The translations under genes and the position numbers were made by a program. A stretch of DNA of 64,000 bases, from positions 843,346 to 907,345 of the forward strand of contig VIEA01000001.1 of assembly GCA_008087055.1 (NCBI GenBank), in the 5' to 3' direction. The stretch is from Gammaproteobacteria bacterium LSUCC0096 (GTDB lineage: Bacteria > Pseudomonadota > Gammaproteobacteria > Pseudomonadales > Litorivicinaceae). Positions within the stretch are counted from its first letter, which is position 1; each line of letters starts with the position of its first letter. The notes below the pieces were generated by a model that worked only from the letters and a program-made list of their open reading frames with translations, was not told where the DNA came from and did not search any database. Positions 10,045 through 18,798 of this stretch are shown piece by piece.

Positions 10045-10065
10045 GTTAATCGTTGTCTTTACTGT

Positions 10066-10089
10066 AAAGGGGCCATCGGCCCCTTTTTT
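10066..10089 (+). terminator. Rho-independent terminator after hupB
   Basis: Stem GGGGCC (10069-10074), loop ATC, stem GGCCCC (10078-10083), followed by six T residues. A-rich bases before the stem can extend the pairing. Separates hupB from ppiD. Confidence 0.92.
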
Positions 10090-10112
10090 GAATCTATAGG
10101 TTACAACTCAAC

Positions 10113-11957
10113 ATGCTTCAAAATATTCGTGATAACTCAAGCGGCATTATTGCAAAAATTATTGTCGGTCTGATTGCTGTGACATTTGTCATCACTGGTG
10201 TCAATTTTTTCAATGGAAGCGACGGTGACACTGTCATTGCTGAAGTGGATGGGGTCGAAATCACCGAGCGCCGTTTTCTCGAAAAACTCGAGCAGGAACG
10301 CCGTCAATTATTAAGCATTCTTGGAGATCCTGGCGCGATAAATGAAGATTTGTTGAGACAAAGCGTATTGAACGCGTTAATAGAAGAAGCATCGGTGACG
10401 CGGTATTCAGAAAAATTAGCATTCGGCGTTACTGATCAGTTGGTCGATCAAGTCATTGTTGAAATTCCACAGTTCCAAACAGACGGCCGGTTTGATCCGC
10501 GTTTATTTGATCAAGCGATTGGGCGTATGGGGATGTCTCGGCTTGGGTTCCGCGAAGAGTTAAAACGGAACCTAATTGAGTATCAGGTGAAAGGAGCGAT
10601 TGAGACCTCAATTATCGTGACACCATCGGAACTTGAACGCCTGCAAGTACTGCAAAATCATACGCGCTCGGGTGAACTCTTGGTGATTGATGTCGAACCT
10701 TTCATGGATCAGGTCTCTGTATCAAACGATGACATTAATTCTTACTACGAATCAAATAAGAATTCTTTTGTGACTGAGGAATCGGTTGCTTTGGACTATG
10801 TTGTTTTGAGTGCTACTGATTTTCAGGAGCAGGTGGCAATCACTGATGAAGACGTGCGAGCAGCATTTGAATCAGAGGTTGCGGCCGCTGCAAACGATAC
10901 AGAACGTCGCGCGCGGCATATTTTGATCGCGAGTTCGGATGATGCTCTATCAAAAGCCAGTGAAATCAAGCGGCAGTTAGATGATGGGGCCGATTTTTCC
11001 GATTTGGCGAAACAGTACTCTGACGATATCGCGAGCCGTGAAACAGGTGGTGACCTTGGATTTGCTCCAAAGGGTACGTTTGTTCCTGAATTCGAGGCCG
11101 CTCTTGAAGGATTATCTGTCAATACGGTTTCAGAGCCAGTCGAATCGCAGTATGGCTATCATATTATCGAACTGCTTGAAACGAGAGCTCGTCCTGTCGA
11201 TACATTCGATGCGCGTGCACCGCGCTTGCGCGTTGAGCTCGAGGAACGTGAAGCTAATCGTCTTCTGACCACATCACTTGAAGAGTTTTCAAATATTGCA
11301 TTTAGCGGAACGCTGGAAGAGCTTAATAGCATCTATGGGGTTCAAATCCAGTCAACAGAGTTATTCAATCGCTCAAGTGCTCAAGGGTTAATGGCCCAAG
11401 AGTCAGTACTTCGCCGCGCATTTAATGAATCGTTGTATAGCGGTGAGCTGAATGCTGATGTCTTCGAAGTGGAGCCTGGCCTTTGGATGACTTTCCGTGT
11501 AAAGAGTCATGAGCCACAAGCTGTTCGTCCTATCGAAGACGTAGAAGGCGAGATTGCTGATATTCTTAAGCAGCAAAAGGCAACTGAGGCCGCGAATGCC
11601 TTAGCTGAAAATGTAAAGAATCACTGGAAGGAAGGTAAAGATGGCTTGCCCTCCGATGCGTCAGGACTCAGTGCTCGGAAATTTAGCAATTTGAGTCGTA
11701 ATGGGGATGACTCAATGAGTCGTGACACTTTAGCGGTAGCATTTGCGGCATCTGCCCCTGGTGAAGGGCGTCCATCGACATTCGTGGCACCGGCGAATAA
11801 CTCGGTTGTAGTGGCCCGAGTTGATCAGATTAACTTCGACGTCAAGCCTGATAGCAATACGAATCTCTTGCCCGCACTGAGCCAGCTCCGTACGAGTCAG
11901 GAAGGAAGTGAGTTTTGGTCTGTTGTGACCGCTGCTGCAGAGTTGGTTAAGCGCTAA
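10113..11957 (+). CDS. ppiD: Periplasmic folding chaperone PpiD (parvulin type)
   Basis: Inner-membrane-anchored periplasmic protein that associates with the Sec translocon and assists emerging proteins. 614 residues. A single N-terminal transmembrane helix (about residues 15-35, IIAKIIVGLIAVTFVITGVN) is followed by a SurA-like chaperone region. A parvulin domain (about 265-355, ARHILIASS...GGDLGFAPKGTFVPEFE...YGYHIIELLE) comes next, then a long C-terminal chaperone part. It sits after hupB as in E. coli. The stop shares a base with the sohB start, so the two are translationally coupled. Confidence 0.95.
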   Translation: MLQNIRDNSSGIIAKIIVGLIAVTFVITGVNFFNGSDGDTVIAEVDGVEITERRFLEKLEQERRQLLSILGDPGAINEDLLRQSVLNALIEEASVTRYSEKLAFGVTDQLVDQVIVEIPQFQTDGRFDPRLFDQAIGRMGMSRLGFREELKRNLIEYQVKGAIETSIIVTPSELERLQVLQNHTRSGELLVIDVEPFMDQVSVSNDDINSYYESNKNSFVTEESVALDYVVLSATDFQEQVAITDEDVRAAFESEVAAAANDTERRARHILIASSDDALSKASEIKRQLDDGADFSDLAKQYSDDIASRETGGDLGFAPKGTFVPEFEAALEGLSVNTVSEPVESQYGYHIIELLETRARPVDTFDARAPRLRVELEEREANRLLTTSLEEFSNIAFSGTLEELNSIYGVQIQSTELFNRSSAQGLMAQESVLRRAFNESLYSGELNADVFEVEPGLWMTFRVKSHEPQAVRPIEDVEGEIADILKQQKATEAANALAENVKNHWKEGKDGLPSDASGLSARKFSNLSRNGDDSMSRDTLAVAFAASAPGEGRPSTFVAPANNSVVVARVDQINFDVKPDSNTNLLPALSQLRTSQEGSEFWSVVTAAAELVKR

Positions 11958-13000
11958 TGGAGTTTATTGCTGATTACGGGCTGTTTTTGTTAGAAACGCT
12001 AACGATCGTATTGGCAGTAATTTTCGTGATTGCTGCAAGCTCGAAGATTTCAGGTGGTAGTGATGACCCCAAAGGGGCAATCAAGATCACTGATCTCTCT
12101 AAAAAATTCGCTGATCAGACAAAACAAGTTTCGGTTGCAGTTGACGCAGCTTTGGCGGATGAGAAAAACTCATTGCTGGAACGCCTTAAAAAGCGCTTTC
12201 GCAAATCATCTCGAGACGACTCTCAAAAACTTTTGAAAAAAGATAAGCTCGCTGTCGTTATTGAATTCAAAGGTGATATGAAAGCGTCTCAAGTCGCAAA
12301 TCTTCGCGAAGAAGTTTCAGCGATTTTGGCAATGGAGCGAAAGCCAGATCAAGTTGTGCTCAAGTTGACTTCACCGGGTGGGCTAGTACATACCTATGGC
12401 CTCGCCAGTTCGCAATTGTCGCGCTTACGCGATGCAAATATTCCTTTGTGTGCCTGCGTCGATACAGTCGCTGCCAGTGGTGGATACATGATGGCCGTTT
12501 GCGCGGATCGTATCATTTCAGCGCCGTTTGCTGTTTTGGGGTCAATTGGCGTTGTCGCGCAAATCCCGAATATTCACCGCTTTTTAAAGAATCGCGATGT
12601 TGATGTAGAGCTTCATACGGCTGGTACGAATAAACGAACTCTCACGTTGTTGGGTGAAAATACGCCGGAAGGTCGCAAAAAATTTAAGGAAGACCTCGAA
12701 CAAACCCATGCTCTTTTTAAATCATGGATCGCTGAAAGACGTCCAGAACTCGATCTTGAAGCTGTTGCGGATGGATCGATTTTTTACGGTACAGACGCAT
12801 TGGCGAACGGGCTGTGTGATGAAATCGCGACTTCTGATGATGTACTTATGAACCTGAATGTCGACCATCATTTATTTGCGTTGAAGTGGGTGGAGAAGAA
12901 GACACTCGCCGCACGTCTTGGTCGCGATGCATCAGCTGCGGTAGTCGACCAAGTTGATAATTACATCAATCGGACCAATCAGGATTTCACCAGACTGTGA
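11957..13000 (+). CDS. sohB: Inner-membrane peptidase SohB, S49 family
   Basis: 347-residue membrane-bound serine peptidase of the SppA/SohB family. One N-terminal transmembrane helix (about residues 8-27) is followed by a linker rich in Lys and Asp and then the S49 domain. The presumed catalytic Ser lies in [14 protein letters not shown], and the region [18 protein letters not shown] follows. Substrates are not established, though E. coli SohB suppresses loss of DegP. The position right after ppiD, with a 1-bp overlap, suggests a shared role in envelope protein quality. The stop overlaps the rnhA GTG start. Confidence 0.93.
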   Translation: MEFIADYGLFLLETLTIVLAVIFVIAASSKISGGSDDPKGAIKITDLSKKFADQTKQVSVAVDAALADEKNSLLERLKKRFRKSSRDDSQKLLKKDKLAVVIEFKGDMKASQVANLREEVSAILAMERKPDQVVLKLTSPGGLVHTYGLASSQLSRLRDANIPLCACVDTVAASGGYMMAVCADRIISAPFAVLGSIGVVAQIPNIHRFLKNRDVDVELHTAGTNKRTLTLLGENTPEGRKKFKEDLEQTHALFKSWIAERRPELDLEAVADGSIFYGTDALANGLCDEIATSDDVLMNLNVDHHLFALKWVEKKTLAARLGRDASAAVVDQVDNYINRTNQDFTRL

Positions 13001-13443
13001 CCAGTAAAGAGGTGACTCTGTATACCGATGGTGCCTGCAAGGGTAATCCTGGTCCCGGTGGATGGGGTGCTGTGCTTGAGTACGGGGAGCATCGTAAAGA
13101 GCTGTTTGGTGGTGAAGCCGACACGACGAATAACCGTATGGAGTTGATCGCCGCCATTCAGGGATTGTCAGCGTTGAAGAGTCGTTGCACCGTTAACCTG
13201 TACACAGACTCTGTCTATGTAAAAGATGGCATCACAAAATGGCTATCAAATTGGAAAGCAAATGGCTGGAAGACCGCGGCGAAGAAGCCAGTTTCTAACC
13301 AGGATCTTTGGCAACGATTGGATGATGTCGCGAATCAACATGATGTTCACTGGCATTGGGTTAAGGGTCATGCGGGCCATCCAGGCAACGAACGTGCTGA
13401 TGAGCTTGCCAATCAAGGAGTGGTTTCGGAATGCGGCAAATAA
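12997..13443 (+). CDS. rnhA: Ribonuclease HI
   Basis: Cuts the RNA strand of RNA-DNA hybrids. 148 residues, normal length. The four acidic catalytic residues are visible in [31 protein letters not shown] and NERADELAN, and the basic handle helix is [12 protein letters not shown]. The start is GTG at 12997, overlapping the sohB stop by 4 bp, and the stop lies inside dnaQ. In E. coli rnhA and dnaQ are divergent; here they run on the same strand and overlap by 13 bp. Confidence 0.97.
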   Translation: MTSKEVTLYTDGACKGNPGPGGWGAVLEYGEHRKELFGGEADTTNNRMELIAAIQGLSALKSRCTVNLYTDSVYVKDGITKWLSNWKANGWKTAAKKPVSNQDLWQRLDDVANQHDVHWHWVKGHAGHPGNERADELANQGVVSECGK

Positions 13444-14147
13444 TTCTCGACACAGAGACGACTGGCTTAGATCCAAATGATGGCCACAGGGTGATCGAGA
13501 TTGGCTGCATCGAAATGGTAAATCGTCGTCTCACTGATCGGACATTTCACGTCTACATCAATCCCGAAAGAGCCATTGATCAGGAAGCGATCGAAGTCCA
13601 CGGCATCACCAATGAGTTTTTGGCGGATAAGCCGAATTTTGCCGGTATTGCTGACGAGTTTATTGAGTTTGTTCGTGGCGCCGAACTGATCGCTCATAAT
13701 GCTATGTTTGACGTTAAATTCCTTGAATCTGAATTAAACCGCATACCGGGTGCGCCGAGCATGTTTTCGTTAATGCATGGCGGAGTAGCGGTCGATACGC
13801 TTGCCATGGCTAAAGAAAAAAGGCCTGGCAAAAGGAATTCCCTGGACGCGTTATGCCGCGACTACAAAATTGATGCCTCTGAACGAACACTTCACGGCGC
13901 TTTACTCGATGCCGAGCTGTTAACGCGCGTGTATCTCGCTATGACGCGAGAGCAAAGCCGTATGTTCGGTGGCTCAGAGAACCAGTCTCAAGGTTCTCGA
14001 TTTGAGTCGATCCAAAAATTAGACGGGATTCATCGAAATCAGGTGATCAGAACGCCTTCTGAGAGTGAGTCTGAGAACCATGATGCGTTTTTAACAACAT
14101 TGAGAAAGAGTAGCGATTCTTTGATATGGGATTCAAATAAGTCATGA
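13431..14147 (+). CDS. dnaQ: DNA polymerase III epsilon subunit (3'-5' proofreading exonuclease)
   Basis: Proofreading subunit of the replicative polymerase core. 238 residues. Exo I is [11 protein letters not shown] (D7 and E9), Exo II is [17 protein letters not shown], and Exo III is [11 protein letters not shown] with the catalytic His and Asp. The C-terminal 60 residues are a polar linker and tail, the part that in relatives contacts the alpha subunit. The start lies inside rnhA with AAGGAG about 10 bp upstream, and the stop overlaps the nudC start (ATGA). Confidence 0.97.
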   Translation: MRQIILDTETTGLDPNDGHRVIEIGCIEMVNRRLTDRTFHVYINPERAIDQEAIEVHGITNEFLADKPNFAGIADEFIEFVRGAELIAHNAMFDVKFLESELNRIPGAPSMFSLMHGGVAVDTLAMAKEKRPGKRNSLDALCRDYKIDASERTLHGALLDAELLTRVYLAMTREQSRMFGGSENQSQGSRFESIQKLDGIHRNQVIRTPSESESENHDAFLTTLRKSSDSLIWDSNKS

Positions 14148-14953
14148 ATTGGCTCGGCGACCATAGCAGCGATTGGCTCCCGGGTATCAATTCTGGATTA
14201 ACTAGTCGCGCTGTTTTAACGACATCTGAACGGACTGTAGCAGTCGGAAAAGATGGTGCTCCTTTGCTGCTCGCGATTGATGATCCTCTAATATTAGATT
14301 ATGAACCGCATCTAGCTGGCACACTGAATGGCGTGACCTATTACGGTGTTCGATGCCCAGAAATTGCGGGTTTGAACTATGAAGCTCTTAGGCCTGTCTT
14401 GGTGCAGCTTGATAGCGATGGATTCATTCCAGTCAGTGCCGCAATGCAGGTTCTCGATTTTATTGAAGAGCACCGATTTTGCGGTCGCTGTGGCAAGGAG
14501 ACAAGTGCTTCAGTATCCGATCGCGGACGGCACTGTGAGCCTTGTGGGTTGACACAATACCCGAGAATTTCACCCTGTGTAATTGTGTTGATTACACGCG
14601 GTGACGAAATACTTCTGGCGCGCGCTCCTCGATTTGTTGATGGCATGTATTCAACACTTGCTGGTTTTGTGGAGGCGGGTGAGTCTGCAGAACATGCCTG
14701 TCATCGAGAAATTCGAGAAGAAGTCGGCGTTCGCATCAAGAGCCCTGTGTATCAGGGAAGTCAGAGCTGGCCGTTTAAGCATTCGCTAATGCTCGGTTAT
14801 TGGGCTGAGTGGGATTCGGGTGAGATCGAAATTGATGGTGAGGAAATCGTCGACGCACAATGGTTTCACATTAAGAAACTTCCAAAGTTGCCTCCTCATG
14901 CATCGATCTCGCGCGGGATGATCGATGCGTATGTCAAATATCGGCTTAATTAA
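14144..14953 (+). CDS. nudC: NADH pyrophosphatase / NAD-capped RNA hydrolase NudC
   Basis: Nudix enzyme that splits NADH to NMNH and AMP and removes NAD caps from RNA. 269 residues. A four-cysteine zinc ribbon (CGRCGKETSASV...HCEPCG, about residues 112-130) is followed by the Nudix box GFVEAGESAEHACHREIREE and the NudC-specific motif SQSWPFKHSLMLG. It is translationally coupled to dnaQ by an ATGA overlap. The 3' end overlaps the convergent mltD gene by 8 bp, with no terminator visible on this strand. Confidence 0.95.
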   Translation: MNWLGDHSSDWLPGINSGLTSRAVLTTSERTVAVGKDGAPLLLAIDDPLILDYEPHLAGTLNGVTYYGVRCPEIAGLNYEALRPVLVQLDSDGFIPVSAAMQVLDFIEEHRFCGRCGKETSASVSDRGRHCEPCGLTQYPRISPCVIVLITRGDEILLARAPRFVDGMYSTLAGFVEAGESAEHACHREIREEVGVRIKSPVYQGSQSWPFKHSLMLGYWAEWDSGEIEIDGEEIVDAQWFHIKKLPKLPPHASISRGMIDAYVKYRLN

Positions 14954-16388
14954 CTGGAACTACTAACCACTCGCCAGGGCGAATTAGGTTTGACGTGGCG
15001 TTCAGTTTTCTCAAGTCCTTAACGCTTGTTCGGAATCTTTGCGCGATTTTCCATAGCGAATCGCCATTTCGCACCTTGTAGCGAATTGTTTCACCATAGG
15101 CGTTGCCTAACTCTAAATTAACAAGCTGTTTTGAGATATTTTCACTTGTGCTTGGCACCCGAATAGTTCGCCCGGCCACAATTCGAGAATTCGTCATGCC
15201 GTTGAGCATCCTAAGCTCAGGGACAGTTGCCCCAATTCTCGCGGCGATTTCACTCAATGTGTCACCTGGCTGTACTTTATAGGGGCGAGTTCTGACGTAA
15301 TCGCGAACTGAGACGCTAACTAGGCGGGTTGAAAACTCTTGAACTGCTGTGTTGGGCAGAACCAGCTGATATGGTTCTTGCGCAGGGGTGATCCATGAAC
15401 GGATGCAGGGGTTGTAGCGGCGGATCTCTTCGAGGGAGAGACCACTTAACTCCTGGACTAAGGACACTTCCATTGGAGCTTCCAGGCTCAGTGTTTTAAA
15501 TGGGATCTCAAGCTCGATATTGGGTAACTCAATCCCTTGCGCTTTTGCATCGAGAACCAAGTTTCGGGTGACAAGAAGGCGAGGTACATACCGTCGTGTT
15601 TCTCGAGGTAATTTGAGAGACCAAAAATCTATCGGCTTGCCTGCTCGTCTATTACGTTTTATCGCACGTTCAATGCGCCCTGGGCCGGCGTTATAGGCAG
15701 CAATTGCGAGTAGCCAGTCACCGAATTTGGCATGCATTTGCTCGAGATAATCGAGGGCGGCTCGAGTTGAGTGGATCACATCTCGTCGCTGATCACAGGT
15801 TTGTCCGAGTTTAAGATTCAGAACACGCGCAGTACCAGGCATGATCTGCCACATACCGACCGCGCCCATCCGTGAGACAGCCCAAGGGCTGTATGCAGAC
15901 TCGACATAAGGCAGTAATGCAAGCTCTGCCGGTAAACCGCGACGCTTGACCTCAGTCCAAACATAAGGAAGGTAAATATCAGCTTTGACGAGGAAGTCTG
16001 CGAAAAAACCTGGGCTATGCGTTAATCGACGGCGATGGAGATCCGCGTATTTTGTTTCTTTGAGGTCCTCGAGAGCGAATCCATTAATGATCTCTGCCCA
16101 AATCGTTCCTTCGATCGCAGCAAGATCTGTCTCTGATTGAATTCTGAGCCCATCATCATCGACGGCTTCAGTAACGTTGGGACTGTCCACAGCCTCACCG
16201 AGCTCGCGAACGATAGCTAGGGGATCGTACATCGCCTCATCAGTCATTCTCGGCTCTGTACTGCTTACTTGCCCACCGGCGACATCAGTTTCGCTAACAG
16301 AGACATTGTTGCTTGGAATCGTTTGACATCCAGCGATTGAGATGAGGAGGGCGATTAAGGCACCGTTAGAGAAATATTTAAGAGGCAT
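14946..16388 (-). CDS. mltD: Membrane-bound lytic murein transglycosylase D
   Basis: Outer-membrane lipoprotein that cleaves peptidoglycan glycan strands. 480 residues. Signal peptide with lipobox SIAGC and lipidated C21; an SLT domain with the catalytic Glu in LPYVESAYSPWAVS followed by GAVGMWQIMPGTAR and AIAAYNAGPGRI; then two LysM repeats at the C-terminus (YKVQPGDTLSEIAARIG and YKVRNGDSLWKIAQRF). It follows gloB with a 1-bp overlap, the same pairing as in E. coli. Confidence 0.97.
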   Translation of the reverse strand: MPLKYFSNGALIALLISIAGCQTIPSNNVSVSETDVAGGQVSSTEPRMTDEAMYDPLAIVRELGEAVDSPNVTEAVDDDGLRIQSETDLAAIEGTIWAEIINGFALEDLKETKYADLHRRRLTHSPGFFADFLVKADIYLPYVWTEVKRRGLPAELALLPYVESAYSPWAVSRMGAVGMWQIMPGTARVLNLKLGQTCDQRRDVIHSTRAALDYLEQMHAKFGDWLLAIAAYNAGPGRIERAIKRNRRAGKPIDFWSLKLPRETRRYVPRLLVTRNLVLDAKAQGIELPNIELEIPFKTLSLEAPMEVSLVQELSGLSLEEIRRYNPCIRSWITPAQEPYQLVLPNTAVQEFSTRLVSVSVRDYVRTRPYKVQPGDTLSEIAARIGATVPELRMLNGMTNSRIVAGRTIRVPSTSENISKQLVNLELGNAYGETIRYKVRNGDSLWKIAQRFRTSVKDLRKLNATSNLIRPGEWLVVPVN

Positions 16389-17110
16389 TAAAAATTGTCT
16401 TTTTGCGATCGACGTGCTGCGAGTTCAGATGAATCTCTCGCACGTAAAAATGGATTAGTCAGCCGTTCCATCAACAATGTGGTCGGCACCGTCGAGATGT
16501 CTTGAGACCGAAGTTTTTCAACCAAAGCTAAACGGCTTTGCACATCTGAATTATCTGGCTCTGCAAATGCAGCATATTTCAAATTAGCCAGAGTGTACTC
16601 ATGTGCACAGTAGATGGTCGTGTTTTCTGGAAGAGCGTTCAGTTTTTGAAGGCTCTCAAACATGTTGTCAGCAGTGCCCTCAAAGAGTCGTCCACAACCG
16701 GCGGCAAACAGCGTGTCGCCAGTAAAGGCGATAGGAGTCTCAAATAATGTCGAGTCTGAATAAAACGCAACATGATCAAGTGTATGCCCAGGCACTTCGA
16801 GGGCTTTAAAGGTGGCACCAAGAACATTTACCGACTCGCCCTCTGAAATAGGGTGAGAAGGCCCTTTCAGGGCTTTTTTTGATCCAATGACTTCGATGTC
16901 GTCATAATGTGAACAGAGCTCCTCGACGCCACCTTGATGATCACCATGCCAATGCGTCAGCAAAATCCCAGACAAAGTAAGCCTGTGTGTGTTGAGAAAA
17001 TCAATCACGGGTTTTGCATCACCTGGATCAACCACCCAACCAAAAACACCATCTGAGATGACCCAGATGTAGTTATCGTTAAACGCATGGACTCGATGGA
17101 TCTGCAACAC
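16388..17110 (-). CDS. gloB: Hydroxyacylglutathione hydrolase (glyoxalase II)
   Basis: Metallo-beta-lactamase-fold enzyme that hydrolyses S-lactoylglutathione to lactate and glutathione, the second step of methylglyoxal detoxification. 240 residues. The metal motif is THWHGDHQGG (H53, H55, D57, H58), with further ligands in VPGHTLDH, FTGDTLF and YCAHEYT. The start is GTG at 17110, sharing a base with the fabI stop. It forms a leftward fabI-gloB-mltD chain. Glutathione reductase is encoded further on in the window, consistent with glutathione metabolism. Confidence 0.96.
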   Translation of the reverse strand: MLQIHRVHAFNDNYIWVISDGVFGWVVDPGDAKPVIDFLNTHRLTLSGILLTHWHGDHQGGVEELCSHYDDIEVIGSKKALKGPSHPISEGESVNVLGATFKALEVPGHTLDHVAFYSDSTLFETPIAFTGDTLFAAGCGRLFEGTADNMFESLQKLNALPENTTIYCAHEYTLANLKYAAFAEPDNSDVQSRLALVEKLRSQDISTVPTTLLMERLTNPFLRARDSSELAARRSQKDNF

Positions 17111-17907
17111 TATCCGTTATCCGAATCAGCCATCGCTGTTATGTTAAAGCCGTTATCGACGTAGATTGTCTGGCCGGTGATACCTGCGGCCAAGTCCGAG
17201 GCTAAGAATGCGGCTGTGTTGCCGACTTCTTCGATCGTTGTATTGCGACGCAATGGTGTACGGGACGCGTTGTAGTTAAGCATCGAGCGAAAATCCTTAA
17301 TTCCGCTCGCGGCGAGTGTTCGAATTGGCCCAGCTGATATCGCATTAACTCGGTGACCCTTAGGGCCCATGGAAGTCGCGAGGAAGCGAACGCCGGCCTC
17401 TAGAGACGCTTTCGCGAGCCCCATGACGTTGTAGTTCGGCATCGTTTGAACAGCGCCAAGGTAAGAGAGTGTGATAATACTGCCATTACGTCCTTCGAGC
17501 ATTGGTTGAGCAGCTTTTGCCAAAGCAACCAAGCTATAGGCAGAAATGTCATGTGCAATTCGGAAACCTTCACGAGTTGTTACATCAACAAAACTACCGC
17601 TGAGCTGGTCACCGGGAGCGAAGCCAACGGCATGAACAACAATATCTATTCCATCCCACTGTTTACTTAGGCCTTCGAAAACAGCATCTATTTCTTCATC
17701 GCTCGCAACATCACAAGGAAAACACAAGTCAGCAGAAGTACCCCAGCCATCAGCGAAGCCCAAAACACGGTCTTTGAGCTTGTCATTTTGGTAGGTAAAT
17801 GCCAATTCAGCACCTTCGCGATGCATTGCCTCTGCAATGCCATATGCGATTGATAGTTTACTGGCGACACCAACAATTAGTGCGCGTTTGCCGGAGAGCA
17901 TTCCCAT
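17110..17907 (-). CDS. fabI: Enoyl-[acyl-carrier-protein] reductase FabI
   Basis: Last step of each fatty-acid elongation cycle, NADH-dependent. 265 residues of the SDR fold. The N-terminus [20 protein letters not shown] is the FabI nucleotide-binding signature. The catalytic residues Y149, Y159 and K166 lie in [19 protein letters not shown], and the C-terminal part has [11 protein letters not shown] and [12 protein letters not shown]. In E. coli gloB lies next to yafS; here fabI is inserted between them. Confidence 0.97.
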   Translation of the reverse strand: MGMLSGKRALIVGVASKLSIAYGIAEAMHREGAELAFTYQNDKLKDRVLGFADGWGTSADLCFPCDVASDEEIDAVFEGLSKQWDGIDIVVHAVGFAPGDQLSGSFVDVTTREGFRIAHDISAYSLVALAKAAQPMLEGRNGSIITLSYLGAVQTMPNYNVMGLAKASLEAGVRFLATSMGPKGHRVNAISAGPIRTLAASGIKDFRSMLNYNASRTPLRRNTTIEEVGNTAAFLASDLAAGITGQTIYVDNGFNITAMADSDNG

Positions 17908-17961
17908 TGCATATCCTTTTTCTAGTATTGAAGCCTAAGGGGGTAATGTTACCATGAACTC

Positions 17962-18798
17962 ATGGCAGTTCAGAGCGTGTTTCGACTCGGGTTACAAGAA
18001 AAGCAGCGTGCGTGGGATCGCTGGATCTCTGGTCGCCTTGGGCACAGAATTCAGGTGGAAGAGCGCCGAGTTGCAAGGCGTGAATTGCGGAGGTTATTTG
18101 GACAAGTCGTTGTCCAAGTCGGCGGCACTGCTGGATTTCCTCTAATTGCGGATTCGCTGGCGCCTGTTCGATTCCATGTCGTTTTTGGGGGTGATCTGCC
18201 TCGAGTTTCTCACTGCCCCATCATTATCGCAGAGGATAACTTACTTCCTTTTCCGACAGATTCAATCGACATCCTAGTCCTTCAGCATTGTTTGGACATA
18301 AGCGCACACCCTCATCAAGTTTTGCGTGAAGCAGAGCGGGTGCTCCGACCTGGTGGTCGGCTGCTACTGTTCGGTTTCAACCCCGCATCAAGTTGGGGTA
18401 TACGGCGTATGCTGACCACGCCCTTAGACAGTTTGCTACCATGGCATGCGCGCTTCATGCGCCGATCACAGATTGAGGATTGGTGTCGATTATTAAACCT
18501 GGTGCCTGAGCTCTCGAGACACGCCGTCTATAGTCTACCAATTGCTAAGAAAAGTATTCGCAAGCTTTTTAAAAACCTTGAGCACCGGATGGCCCGGAAC
18601 GAATGGCCTGTTGGCGCCATCTATTGTTTGCGAGCAAAGAAAGAGCGGAACGCGTATATCCCGGGTAAGCCAAGCCCACTCGGGCGCTTTGCTTCAGTTG
18701 GAAAAACGCTTAAGCCTGCTGTGGGGATGCGACGGAAGCCAGTATTGCGCGTAGTGCCGAAACAGGATGGCGAACCGACCGATCTGACAAGCGTTTGA
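17962..18798 (+). CDS. yafS: SAM-dependent methyltransferase, YafS-like
   Basis: 278-residue class I methyltransferase. The N-terminal SAM-binding part is divergent (FGQVVVQVGGTAGFPLI), but the core LPFPTDSIDILVLQHCLDI, HPHQVLREAERVLRPGGRLLLFGFNP and WGIRRM match the YafS group. The location near gloB, mltD and rnhA also matches YafS. Substrate is unknown. The C-terminus is basic (RRKPVLRVVPKQ) and overlaps the convergent YdiJ-type gene by 89 bp. No good ribosome-binding site precedes the ATG. Confidence 0.82.
   Translation: MAVQSVFRLGLQEKQRAWDRWISGRLGHRIQVEERRVARRELRRLFGQVVVQVGGTAGFPLIADSLAPVRFHVVFGGDLPRVSHCPIIIAEDNLLPFPTDSIDILVLQHCLDISAHPHQVLREAERVLRPGGRLLLFGFNPASSWGIRRMLTTPLDSLLPWHARFMRRSQIEDWCRLLNLVPELSRHAVYSLPIAKKSIRKLFKNLEHRMARNEWPVGAIYCLRAKKERNAYIPGKPSPLGRFASVGKTLKPAVGMRRKPVLRVVPKQDGEPTDLTSV

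Noticed and set aside
16858-16880. Terminator-shaped hairpin with seven T residues on the plus strand inside gloB
   Set aside because: It is explained by the gloB codons (KKALKGPSH). No plus-strand gene ends nearby, though it might stop read-through from nudC.
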